NCBI GenBank assembly: GCA_030731695.1
Contig: JANQTK010000203.1
Location: 1 to 15,609, forward strand
Direction of reading: 5' to 3'
Origin: Polaribacter sp.
GTDB lineage: Bacteria > Bacteroidota > Bacteroidia > Flavobacteriales > Flavobacteriaceae
Length of the DNA: 15,609 bases
Positions 1 through 6,229 of the stretch are shown one piece after another. The notes beneath the pieces were generated by a model that made no database searches, was not told where the DNA came from, and was given only the letters and a program-made list of their open reading frames with translations. The stretch's first letter is position 1; every line of letters starts with the position of its first letter. The position numbers were made by a program, and so were the translations under genes.

Positions 1-640
1 TAAAAAAGCCTCATTTTTAGCAAGATTGGGTTCAGGAAGTGCCAGTAGAAGTATTGAAGGACCTTTGGTTGTTTGGGGAAATCATCCTGAAATTGAAGGC
101 AGTTCTGATTTGTTTGGCGTTCCATTTCCGCATACAATTCATTCCATTTTTGAGAATTATCAAGATGTCATTTTATTGGTAGATAAAGGGGAAAAACAAG
201 TATCAAGCTCTGTTGGTCATGAGTTAATGCACAATCATCCTTTTGCTGAAAATCGTTTTCATCAAGCAAATGAAAATCTATCGAAACTCTCCAAAATTCT
301 TCAAAACGGAGAAATTTCAGAATTTATCAATTTGGTTGAAAGTGAAGCCTTAACATTGCATGCAATGATGTTAACGAGCAATCCGTATTTTATTTTGATG
401 AAACCAAATACCTTGGAAATCATCCAAAAAATTTGGAAATATCGTTCAGAAAATAACAGTAATATATGTTTTACGTTGGATGCTGGTGCCAATGTTCACG
501 TTTTGTTTCCTGAAAATGAAAAACAAAACGTAATGCAATTTATTGAAAATGAATTGGCTAGCTTTTGTCATAAAAATGAGTACATTTGCGATAGTGTTGG
601 TTTTGGAGCTAAGAAATTGGCAAATCCGAATGTAAAATAA
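1..640 (+). CDS. mvaD: diphosphomevalonate decarboxylase, 5'-truncated
   Basis: The ATP-dependent enzyme converts mevalonate 5-diphosphate to isopentenyl diphosphate in the cytoplasm, the last step of the mevalonate pathway. The gene enters from the left edge: the frame is open from base 2 with no start codon, and about 212 C-terminal residues are visible. The TTG at 26 is internal because coding sequence (KKASFLAR) continues upstream of it. Visible family signatures are the GHMP-type glycine/serine loop GSGSASRS near the start and, further on, FTLDAGANVHVLF, the segment carrying the conserved catalytic aspartate in this family (compare DAGPNA in eukaryotic enzymes). The HAMMLTSNPYFILMKP stretch also fits the family. 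Mevalonate kinase lies two genes downstream, supporting the pathway assignment. Only five bases separate it from the next gene. The product is close to certain; the missing N-terminus is not visible. Confidence 0.93.
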   Translation, partial: KKASFLARLGSGSASRSIEGPLVVWGNHPEIEGSSDLFGVPFPHTIHSIFENYQDVILLVDKGEKQVSSSVGHELMHNHPFAENRFHQANENLSKLSKILQNGEISEFINLVESEALTLHAMMLTSNPYFILMKPNTLEIIQKIWKYRSENNSNICFTLDAGANVHVLFPENEKQNVMQFIENELASFCHKNEYICDSVGFGAKKLANPNVK

Positions 641-645
641 ATCAA

Positions 646-1044
646 ATGAAACAAATAGTTTGTTTTTTATTTATCACAATTGGTATTTACACCAATTCAT
701 TAAATGCGCAAGAAATTATTTGGCTTAATAATAGTTTAGAAGAAACCTCTCAAGATAAGGCCGATTATTATAGAATTAATGTAAAACTAGAAGGAGAAAT
801 CTCTTTCTACTACAAAAAAAGAACGCTTTTTAGAAAAGTTTTTTACAGTAAAGGTAAGCCAAATGGACTTTTTTATGAGTATTATGAAACTGGAGAACTC
901 AAAGAAACTGGAGTTTATGAAAATGGTTTGCGTGAAGGCATTTGGAAAGAATTCTACAAAGGAGGAAAAATAAAAAGCAAAGGGAAATACACTAAAGGTG
1001 AGAAAGTTGGCATTTGGAAAGTGTTTTACAAAAACGATAGGTAG
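646..1044 (+). CDS. exported MORN-variant repeat protein
   Basis: This is a 132-residue protein with an N-terminal hydrophobic segment (about residues 4-16) and a likely signal peptidase I site after NAQ (residues 20-22), so it is probably periplasmic or outer-membrane associated. The C-terminal half consists of three degenerate repeats (about residues 67-80, 81-104 and 105-128) of the form G-x-L-K-x-x-G-x-Y-x-x-G-x-x-x-G-x-W-K-x-F/Y-Y. That is the MORN_2 pattern often annotated as 'YwqK family antitoxin'. No toxin gene is next to it, so an antitoxin role is not supported here. The start ATG lies five bases after mvaD stops, suggesting co-transcription within the mevalonate cluster, although no role in isoprenoid synthesis is evident. 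The repeat family is clear; the function is unknown. Confidence 0.8.
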   Translation: MKQIVCFLFITIGIYTNSLNAQEIIWLNNSLEETSQDKADYYRINVKLEGEISFYYKKRTLFRKVFYSKGKPNGLFYEYYETGELKETGVYENGLREGIWKEFYKGGKIKSKGKYTKGEKVGIWKVFYKNDR

Positions 1045-1069
1045 TTATAAAAAGAGTCAAAAAAATGTT

Positions 1070-1101
1070 AATTCATAATTGTTAATTGGTAATTTTCAAT
1101 T
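1070..1101. repeat. five AATT boxes at exact 7-bp spacing
   Basis: AATT begins at 1070, 1077, 1084, 1091 and 1098, each separated by three variable bases. This makes a degenerate heptamer repeat (nnnAATT). It lies in the short gap between the MORN-repeat gene and mevalonate kinase, 16 bases upstream of the TATTTTTG promoter element. It may be a decayed simple repeat or an A+T-rich upstream promoter element. Confidence 0.6.
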
Positions 1102-1117
1102 GAATACTAATATTTTG

Positions 1118-1125
1118 TATTTTTG
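1118..1125 (+). promoter_or_regulatory. promoter -7 element for mevalonate kinase
   Basis: TATTTTTG matches the Bacteroidetes -7 consensus TAnnTTTG, 23 bases before the mevalonate kinase ATG. No TTG lies at the usual upstream distance; the nearest, at 1100-1102, is only 15 bases away. The gene could therefore have its own start site as well as read-through from mvaD. Confidence 0.55.
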
Positions 1126-1148
1126 CCCTGAAAAATGAAAAATAAAAA

Positions 1149-2075
1149 ATGAAAAGTCCACTTTTTTACGCTAAAATTCTTCTTTTTGGAGAATACGGAA
1201 TTATCAAAGATTCAAAAGGCTTAGCGATTCCATTCAACGCCTACAGAGGCGCTTTAAAAACTACCGATAATTTAGAGGGTTTTTCAAAAAAATCAAACGA
1301 TAATTTAAGAAGATTTTTTGCATACATTTCTAATGTAAACTCTGAATTGGTTTCTTTTGATTTAGAAGCTTTTCAAAAAGATTTAAATGAAGGAATGTAT
1401 TTTGATTCTTCTATTCCACAAGGATATGGAGTAGGAAGCTCAGGAGCTTTAGTGGCATCAATCTACGATCAATACGCACATAATAAAATTACAGTTTTAG
1501 AGAATTTAACAAGAGAAAAATTACTAAAATTAAAAGAAATTTTCTCATTAATGGAATCTTTTTTTCACGGAAAAAGCTCGGGTTTAGATCCTTTAAATTC
1601 ATATTTAAGTTTGCCGATTTTAATCAATTCTAAAGAACATATTGAACCTGCTGGAATTCCATCTCAAAAAGAAGGAAAAGGAGCCGTTTTCTTATTGGAT
1701 TCTGAACAAATTGGAGAAACTGAACCCATGGTAAACATCTTTATGAACAAGATGAAAAATGAAGGTTTTAGAAAAATGCTGAGCGAAGAATTTGCTATTT
1801 ATACAGATGCTTGTATTGACGATTTCTTAAAAGGAAACGTAACTTCGTTGTTTACCAATGTAAAAAGCTTGTCAAAAGTGGTGCTTAAAAATTTCAAACC
1901 AATGATTCCTGATGCTTTTCACAAAATATGGAAAAAAGGAATTGATACTAATGACTATTATTTGAAACTTTGTGGTTCAGGAGGTGGAGGTTATATTTTA
2001 GGTTTCACTGAAGATTATCAAAAAGCACAAGAAAGCCTTAAAGATTACAAATTAGAATTGGTATATAGATTCTAA
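1149..2075 (+). CDS. mvk: mevalonate kinase (GHMP kinase family)
   Basis: This cytoplasmic enzyme phosphorylates mevalonate with ATP, the first kinase step of the mevalonate route to isopentenyl diphosphate. All three GHMP motifs are present: the N-terminal KILLFGEYG segment (residues 9-17), the ATP-binding loop PQGYGVGSSGA (residues 90-100) and the C-terminal KLCGSGGGGY (residues 273-282). The sequence SSGLD ends in D147, at the position of the catalytic aspartate of mevalonate kinases. The length of 308 residues is normal. An out-of-frame ATG at 1136 starts only a short frame; the ATG at 1149 gives the expected N-terminus. Clustering with mvaD favours mevalonate kinase, but phosphomevalonate kinase belongs to the same fold and cannot be fully excluded by eye. 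The UbiA-type gene follows after nine bases. Confidence 0.87.
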   Translation: MKSPLFYAKILLFGEYGIIKDSKGLAIPFNAYRGALKTTDNLEGFSKKSNDNLRRFFAYISNVNSELVSFDLEAFQKDLNEGMYFDSSIPQGYGVGSSGALVASIYDQYAHNKITVLENLTREKLLKLKEIFSLMESFFHGKSSGLDPLNSYLSLPILINSKEHIEPAGIPSQKEGKGAVFLLDSEQIGETEPMVNIFMNKMKNEGFRKMLSEEFAIYTDACIDDFLKGNVTSLFTNVKSLSKVVLKNFKPMIPDAFHKIWKKGIDTNDYYLKLCGSGGGGYILGFTEDYQKAQESLKDYKLELVYRF

Positions 2076-2084
2076 AAACAATTC

Positions 2085-3002
2085 ATGACTTCTTTCAAAG
2101 CAAAAAGAATCATCCTAAAAATGCTGAGTTTAGTATCAGTAATTAGAGGATACAACATTCTTGTTTTAATCATTGCTCAATATTTAGCATCGATTTTCAT
2201 TTTTTCGCCCGAAAAATCTTTGAAATTTGTTCTTCTTGATTTGCACCTACATTTTATAATTCTGGCTACAGTATGTGTAGTTGCTTCAGGGTATATCATC
2301 AATAATTTTTATGATGTAAAAGTGGATCGCATTAACAGACCTTTAAAAACTGGGTTGGATACTTTTGTAAAACAAAGTACTCGTTTGCAATTGTATTTCT
2401 TTTTAAATTTTCTAGGATTTTTATTTGGATTTTTTGTTTCGTGGAGAGCAGGCTTATTTTTTGCAATCTATATTTTTGGAATTTGGTTTTATTCGCATAA
2501 ACTAAAAAAATATCCATTAATGGGTTTGATTTCAGCTACAATGCTAACAATCCTACCTTTTTTTGTGATTTTTGTCTATTATAAAAACTTTTCAAATGTC
2601 ATATTTGTTCATGCTATTTTCTTGTTTTTAGTGATTATGGTGCGCGAGCTAATCAAAGATTTAGAAAATATGAAAGGTGCAATTGCCAACAATTATCGAA
2701 CTTTTTCAGTGGTTCATGGAGAGCAAAAAACCAAGAAATTATCCATATCTCTATTACTTTTTAGTTTTTTTCCAATAGCAATTTTATTCAGACTTCCAGA
2801 ATTGAGTTTTATGCGCTATTTTTTTTATGGTGCGCTCATCACACTTTTTTTTGTCGCTATGTATCTATGGAAATCTAAAACAAAGAAACAATACCAGTTT
2901 TTACACAATATTTTAAAATTGTTATTGTTGATTGGCGTTTTAAGTTTGATATTTATTGACACATCTCTTTTATTAGAAAAAGTCATTGATAGATTGAATT
3001 AG
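2085..3002 (+). CDS. UbiA-family prenyltransferase, probable geranylgeranylglycerol-phosphate geranylgeranyltransferase
   Basis: This is an integral membrane enzyme of 305 residues with about eight or nine hydrophobic segments. It has the two Mg2+/diphosphate-binding motifs of the UbiA superfamily. The first is N73-N-F-Y-D77-V-K-V-D81 followed by RINRP, the form seen in digeranylgeranylglyceryl-phosphate synthase-like members. The second is R187-E-L-I-K-D192-L-E-N-M-K-G. The first motif has NN where many family members have ND. These enzymes transfer a polyprenyl group from the diphosphate to an acceptor. The neighbouring mevalonate genes would supply the isoprenoid. The acceptor (geranylgeranylglycerol phosphate, a quinone precursor or haem) cannot be read from sequence. 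The family is very likely correct; the exact substrate is inferred. Confidence 0.8.
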   Translation: MTSFKAKRIILKMLSLVSVIRGYNILVLIIAQYLASIFIFSPEKSLKFVLLDLHLHFIILATVCVVASGYIINNFYDVKVDRINRPLKTGLDTFVKQSTRLQLYFFLNFLGFLFGFFVSWRAGLFFAIYIFGIWFYSHKLKKYPLMGLISATMLTILPFFVIFVYYKNFSNVIFVHAIFLFLVIMVRELIKDLENMKGAIANNYRTFSVVHGEQKTKKLSISLLLFSFFPIAILFRLPELSFMRYFFYGALITLFFVAMYLWKSKTKKQYQFLHNILKLLLLIGVLSLIFIDTSLLLEKVIDRLN

Positions 3003-3025
3003 AGGACTTTATTTAACTACTTTTG
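2994..3025 (+). promoter_or_regulatory. promoter of the pseudouridine synthase gene
   Basis: TTG at 2994-2996, a 21-base spacer and TACTTTTG at 3018-3025 match the Bacteroidetes -33/-7 promoter form. The -33 element overlaps the 3' end of the prenyltransferase gene. The -7 element sits 14 bases before the ATG, so the 5' untranslated region would be very short. Confidence 0.65.
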
Positions 3026-3039
3026 CAAAAATTATATTA

Positions 3040-3873
3040 ATGGAACCAAATAAAAACTCGTCGAGAAGACGACAAGAGCCGAAAAAAAGTACGCCTCTGA
3101 ACAGAAAACCTGTTAAAAAAGAATTCAGAAAAATAAAACCAACGGTTGTTGCTGACGAATCTCTAGGAATTCGTTTAAACAAATACATTGCCAACTCAGG
3201 CGTTTGTTCAAGAAGAGAAGCTGATACCTATATTGAACAAGGAAGTGTGCAAGTAAATGGCAAATTAGTTACTGAAATGGGCTATAAAGTAATGCCAACA
3301 GATATTGTTCAGTTTGATGGCACAGGAATTACTCCCGAGCAAAAAAAATATATTTTGCTAAACAAGCCTAAAAATTACATCACAACTATGGAAGATGATC
3401 GTAGTAGAAAAACAGTGATGGAATTAGTAGCAAATGCAACAAAAGAGCGAATTTATCCTGTAGGAAGATTGGATAGAAACACCACAGGTTTGTTGTTATT
3501 CACAAACGATGGTGATTTAGCCAAAAAACTAACGCATCCTAAACACAATGTGCGTAAATTATATCATGCCTCCTTAGATCGAAAACTAGATGCAAAAGAT
3601 TTAGAAAAATTAAAAGGAGAAGTAATTATTGAAGGGAAAAAGGTGTTTATTGATGCCGTTTCTTATGTTGAAGGAGAATCCAAAACAGAAGTTGGCATTG
3701 AAATTCACTCCGGAAGAAACCGAATTGTTCGTAAAATATTCGAACATATTGGTTATAAAGTAACTAAATTAGATAGAGTTGTTTTTGCACAATTGACTAA
3801 GAAAAATTTACCAAGAGGAAGATGGAGAGAGCTTACACAATTGGAAATCAGTAATTTGCAAATGATGAAATAG
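3040..3873 (+). CDS. rluB: 23S rRNA pseudouridine synthase, RluB/RsuA family
   Basis: The protein isomerises a specific uridine in rRNA; RluB modifies helix 80 of 23S rRNA at the position equivalent to U2605 of E. coli. The first ~40 residues are a lysine/arginine-rich, probably disordered extension. An S4 RNA-binding domain follows (about residues 43-95, RLNKYIANSGVCSRREAD). The catalytic domain contains GRLDRNTTGLLLFTNDG, with catalytic aspartate D145. The HSGRNRIVRKIFEHIGYKVTKLDR segment is characteristic of the RsuA/RluB/RluE/RluF subfamily. The length of 277 residues is usual. The gene has its own promoter and a strong downstream terminator, so it is probably a separate unit from the isoprenoid genes. 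RluB is preferred to RsuA or RluE because of the N-terminal S4 domain and the sequence style; the exact target uridine is inferred. Confidence 0.88.
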   Translation: MEPNKNSSRRRQEPKKSTPLNRKPVKKEFRKIKPTVVADESLGIRLNKYIANSGVCSRREADTYIEQGSVQVNGKLVTEMGYKVMPTDIVQFDGTGITPEQKKYILLNKPKNYITTMEDDRSRKTVMELVANATKERIYPVGRLDRNTTGLLLFTNDGDLAKKLTHPKHNVRKLYHASLDRKLDAKDLEKLKGEVIIEGKKVFIDAVSYVEGESKTEVGIEIHSGRNRIVRKIFEHIGYKVTKLDRVVFAQLTKKNLPRGRWRELTQLEISNLQMMK

Positions 3874-3880
3874 TAAAATA

Positions 3881-3905
3881 AAAACCAAGCTAAAAGCTTG
3901 GTTTT
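3881..3905 (+). terminator. intrinsic terminator after rluB
   Basis: An 11-bp perfect stem (3881-3891 with 3895-3905) has a three-base loop, and the T run continues to 3907. It begins seven bases after the rluB stop codon. Confidence 0.9.
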
Positions 3906-3989
3906 TTATTTTTAATCAATCAATAATTTTTGTGGTAATTATATAATTATTAGTCAAAAAGATCAAAAATGAAATTTTCTAAAAACAAA

Positions 3990-4019
3990 AAACCCAAAAA
4001 CAGTAACGTTTTTGGGTTT
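3990..4019 (-). terminator. terminator of tRNA-Phe
   Basis: A 12-bp perfect inverted repeat (3990-4001 with 4008-4019) has a six-base loop. On the minus strand it lies directly after the tRNA 3' end and is followed by a T-rich tail (complement of the A-rich run at 3981-3989). It is therefore the terminator of the minus-strand tRNA. The rest of the 320-base gap between rluB and coaX holds the rluB terminator, the tRNA, its promoter and the coaX promoter; 3908-3980 is A+T-rich with nothing recognised. Confidence 0.8.
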
Positions 4020-4024
4020 GTTTG

Positions 4025-4097
4025 TGGTATCTCCAGGAATCGAACCAGGGACACAAGGATTTTCAGTCCTTTGCTCTACCAACTGAGCTAAGATACC
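4025..4097 (-). tRNA. tRNA-Phe (GAA)
   Basis: The reverse complement folds as a 73-base tRNA. Its acceptor arms GGTATCT and AGATACC are perfectly complementary. The D-arm sequence is AGCTCAGTTGGTAGAGC. The anticodon stem-loop GGACTGAAAATCC carries anticodon GAA, and the T-arm contains GGTTCGATTCC. The discriminator base is A, and the following bases (CAA) show that the 3' CCA is not encoded, so it must be added by tRNA nucleotidyltransferase. This stand-alone minus-strand gene lies between two plus-strand units. Confidence 0.97.
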
Positions 4098-4111
4098 TTT
4101 CTTAGCGGATG

Positions 4112-4119
4112 CAAATATA
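4112..4119 (-). promoter_or_regulatory. promoter -7 element for tRNA-Phe
   Basis: On the minus strand this reads TATATTTG, an exact match to TAnnTTTG, ending 14 bases before the mature tRNA 5' end. No TTG was seen at the usual upstream distance. Confidence 0.7.
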
Positions 4120-4165
4120 AAATGTTTTTTTATATCTACTAATTAAATTTTAAAAAAATCTATTG

Positions 4166-4173
4166 TATTTTTG
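4166..4173 (+). promoter_or_regulatory. promoter -7 element for coaX and downstream genes
   Basis: TATTTTTG matches TAnnTTTG and lies 20 bases before the coaX ATG. No clear TTG is seen at the expected distance upstream. It is the most likely start of the coaX-to-CNNM transcription unit. Confidence 0.6.
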
Positions 4174-4193
4174 AACTTTCTTTAAAACTAAGA

Positions 4194-4922
4194 ATGAATC
4201 TAGCAATTGATGTAGGAAACACTAGGGTAAAAACAGCCGTTTTTGCGGATGATAAAATGATAGAACTCATTGTTTTTCCGCTTTCAGAAATTTTATCTCA
4301 AATTAAAAGTATCAAAAATAAGTATGCTCTAAGCAATGCCATTATTTCTAATGTAGTTGCTATTTCAGATAAAAAACTTAATAAAATACAACAAATTGTT
4401 CCAACATTAATAGTTTCATCTTCAATTTCAATTCCATTTCAGAATAATTATAAAACACCAAAAACGCTAGGTGCAGATAGAATAGCTTTGGTTGCTGCAG
4501 CAGTGAAAAATTTCCCTCATCAAAATGTATTGGTAATTGATGCAGGAACATGCATAACTTTCGATTTTGTTGATGAAAATGTCTGCTATTTTGGTGGTGC
4601 AATTTCTCCAGGAATTGACATGAGGTTCAAAGCGCTTCATTTTTATACCAATAAATTACCGTTCTTAGAGAAATCAACACTCGATAATTTCATTGGTCAA
4701 AACACACAAGAAAGCATAAATTCAGGCGTTGTTAATGGAGTTATTCAAGAAATTGATGGTGTTATTGGGCAATACAAAAAGAAATATCAGGATTTAACAA
4801 TAGTTTTAACAGGAGGTGATACAAATTTCTTGTCAAAACAATTAAAAAGTAGCATATTTGCCAATCAAAATTTCCTCCTAGAAGGACTGAACGAACTATT
4901 GATTTTTAACAAAAACAAATGA
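4194..4922 (+). CDS. coaX: type III pantothenate kinase
   Basis: CoaX phosphorylates pantothenate with ATP in the cytoplasm, the first step of coenzyme A synthesis. The protein has 242 residues and the ASKHA-fold signatures of the type III enzyme: the N-terminal phosphate-binding MNLAIDVGNTRVK (D6), the pantothenate-site TLGADRIALVAAA with the conserved aspartate D95, VLVIDAGTC (D116) and the GGAISPGIDMR segment. A late TGGD segment (VLTGGD) completes the ATP site. The stop codon overlaps the ATG of the next gene (ATGA, 4919-4922), suggesting translational coupling to an outer-membrane protein. That pairing is not metabolically obvious. Confidence 0.95.
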   Translation: MNLAIDVGNTRVKTAVFADDKMIELIVFPLSEILSQIKSIKNKYALSNAIISNVVAISDKKLNKIQQIVPTLIVSSSISIPFQNNYKTPKTLGADRIALVAAAVKNFPHQNVLVIDAGTCITFDFVDENVCYFGGAISPGIDMRFKALHFYTNKLPFLEKSTLDNFIGQNTQESINSGVVNGVIQEIDGVIGQYKKKYQDLTIVLTGGDTNFLSKQLKSSIFANQNFLLEGLNELLIFNKNK

Positions 4923-6214
4923 TTAGAAATATTCTAATACCTTTTTTCATTTTTATCTCAGCTACAACTCTTTTAGCTCAAAGAACAAACTCGTCACCTT
5001 ATTCTTTTTTTGGTATTGGAGAAAAGTTTAGCAACACTACTGTTGAGCAAAGTGCAATGGGTGGCATTGGAGTTGCTTTTAGCAATTATGGTTTTTTAAA
5101 TTTTACCAATCCAGCTGCTTATGCTGATATAAAATTCGCAACATATTCTCTGGGTTTGTTGAATAATGATTTAACTGTAAAAAGTGCAACCACTTCTCAA
5201 AGTAGTACTTCAACAAGTTTATCGTACGTAGCTCTTGCATTTCCAATTGGACCAAAAGCAGGCTTTTCAGCAGGTATGCAACCAGTTTCATCTATTGGAT
5301 ATTCACTTTCTACATCTGTTTTTGATGTAAATGATAGATTAACTCAGCTAAGTATTTTTGAAGGAAATGGTGGTGTAAATCGTTTGTATGGAAGTTTTGG
5401 AATGAAAATCACCAAAAATTTATCTTTAGGAATTGAAGGAGATTTTAATTTTGGTAATCTTGAAAACGGAATTTCAGTGTTAAGAGCAGATGTATCACTT
5501 TCAACCAAGTATAATGAAGTTAGTAGAGTAACTGGGGGATCTTTAAAATTTGGAATGCAATATCATAAAGAACTTGAAAATAAATTGGTAATTAGCACTG
5601 GAGCAACTGTTAAACTTGCAAACAATTTAACTGTTACAGGTGATGATTACTTGTATTCATTGACATTTTCGCCAACTGGAAATGAAGTCCCAAGAGATAC
5701 TATCTCTTCGAATAGCATTTCTGGAAGTTTTAATTTTCCTATTAAAACAAATTTTGGAGTTGGAATTGGGAAATTTGATAACTGGTATGCAGGAATTGAA
5801 TACGAAAGTCAAGATGCCTTAACAACAAATGGTTTATTATCTGGAGGGCCAAACAGTGCATACAATTACGGAAAATCTAGCAGAATTTCATTTGGTGGAT
5901 TTTTTCTTCCGAAAGTAAATTCTATTTCAAGTTACTGGGATAGAGTTACTTATAGAGCTGGAATACGATACGAAAAAACAGGATTATCTGTTGACGGTTC
6001 TGGTTCAAACACAAATTTTACTCCAATTGATGATTTTGGCATATCTTTTGGTTTAGGGTTACCATTAAAAAGATTATCAACCATAAACATGGGATTTGAG
6101 TTTGGTAAAAGAGGTACTTTACAAAATAATTTAATTCAAGAAAATTATTTTAATTTAAGAGTAAGCTTATCCTTAACTGATATGAACTGGTTTATACAAA
6201 GAAAAATTGATTAA
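4919..6214 (+). CDS. putative outer-membrane beta-barrel protein
   Basis: This is a 431-residue exported protein. A hydrophobic signal sequence (about residues 4-19) is followed by a probable signal peptidase I site after LLAQ (residues 18-21). The mature part begins SSPYSFFGIG and contains NPAAYAD, a pattern found near the N-terminus of FadL/PorV-like barrels in Bacteroidetes. The rest alternates polar and aromatic residues, with many short glycine- and aromatic-containing strands (GFSAGM, GVGIGKFDNWYAGIEYES, SFGLGLPL), as expected for a barrel. It ends NWFIQRKID. It overlaps coaX by four bases and is followed after 15 bases by the TPR gene, so the pair may function together. Barrel topology is inferred from composition only. 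The substrate or role is unknown. Confidence 0.75.
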   Translation: MIRNILIPFFIFISATTLLAQRTNSSPYSFFGIGEKFSNTTVEQSAMGGIGVAFSNYGFLNFTNPAAYADIKFATYSLGLLNNDLTVKSATTSQSSTSTSLSYVALAFPIGPKAGFSAGMQPVSSIGYSLSTSVFDVNDRLTQLSIFEGNGGVNRLYGSFGMKITKNLSLGIEGDFNFGNLENGISVLRADVSLSTKYNEVSRVTGGSLKFGMQYHKELENKLVISTGATVKLANNLTVTGDDYLYSLTFSPTGNEVPRDTISSNSISGSFNFPIKTNFGVGIGKFDNWYAGIEYESQDALTTNGLLSGGPNSAYNYGKSSRISFGGFFLPKVNSISSYWDRVTYRAGIRYEKTGLSVDGSGSNTNFTPIDDFGISFGLGLPLKRLSTINMGFEFGKRGTLQNNLIQENYFNLRVSLSLTDMNWFIQRKID

Positions 6215-6229
6215 CAAATACCAACAAAA

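Noticed and set aside
26..640. TTG at 26 as the true start of the first gene
   Set aside because: Family-typical coding sequence continues upstream to base 2, so the gene is truncated by the window edge.
646..1044. Antitoxin of a toxin-antitoxin pair
   Set aside because: The protein has a signal peptide and no toxin-like neighbour. The label stems only from the shared MORN-variant repeat.
3936..3949. 14-bp palindrome TAATTATATAATTA
   Set aside because: It is made only of A and T in an A+T-rich gap, short, and not near a promoter, so chance is sufficient.
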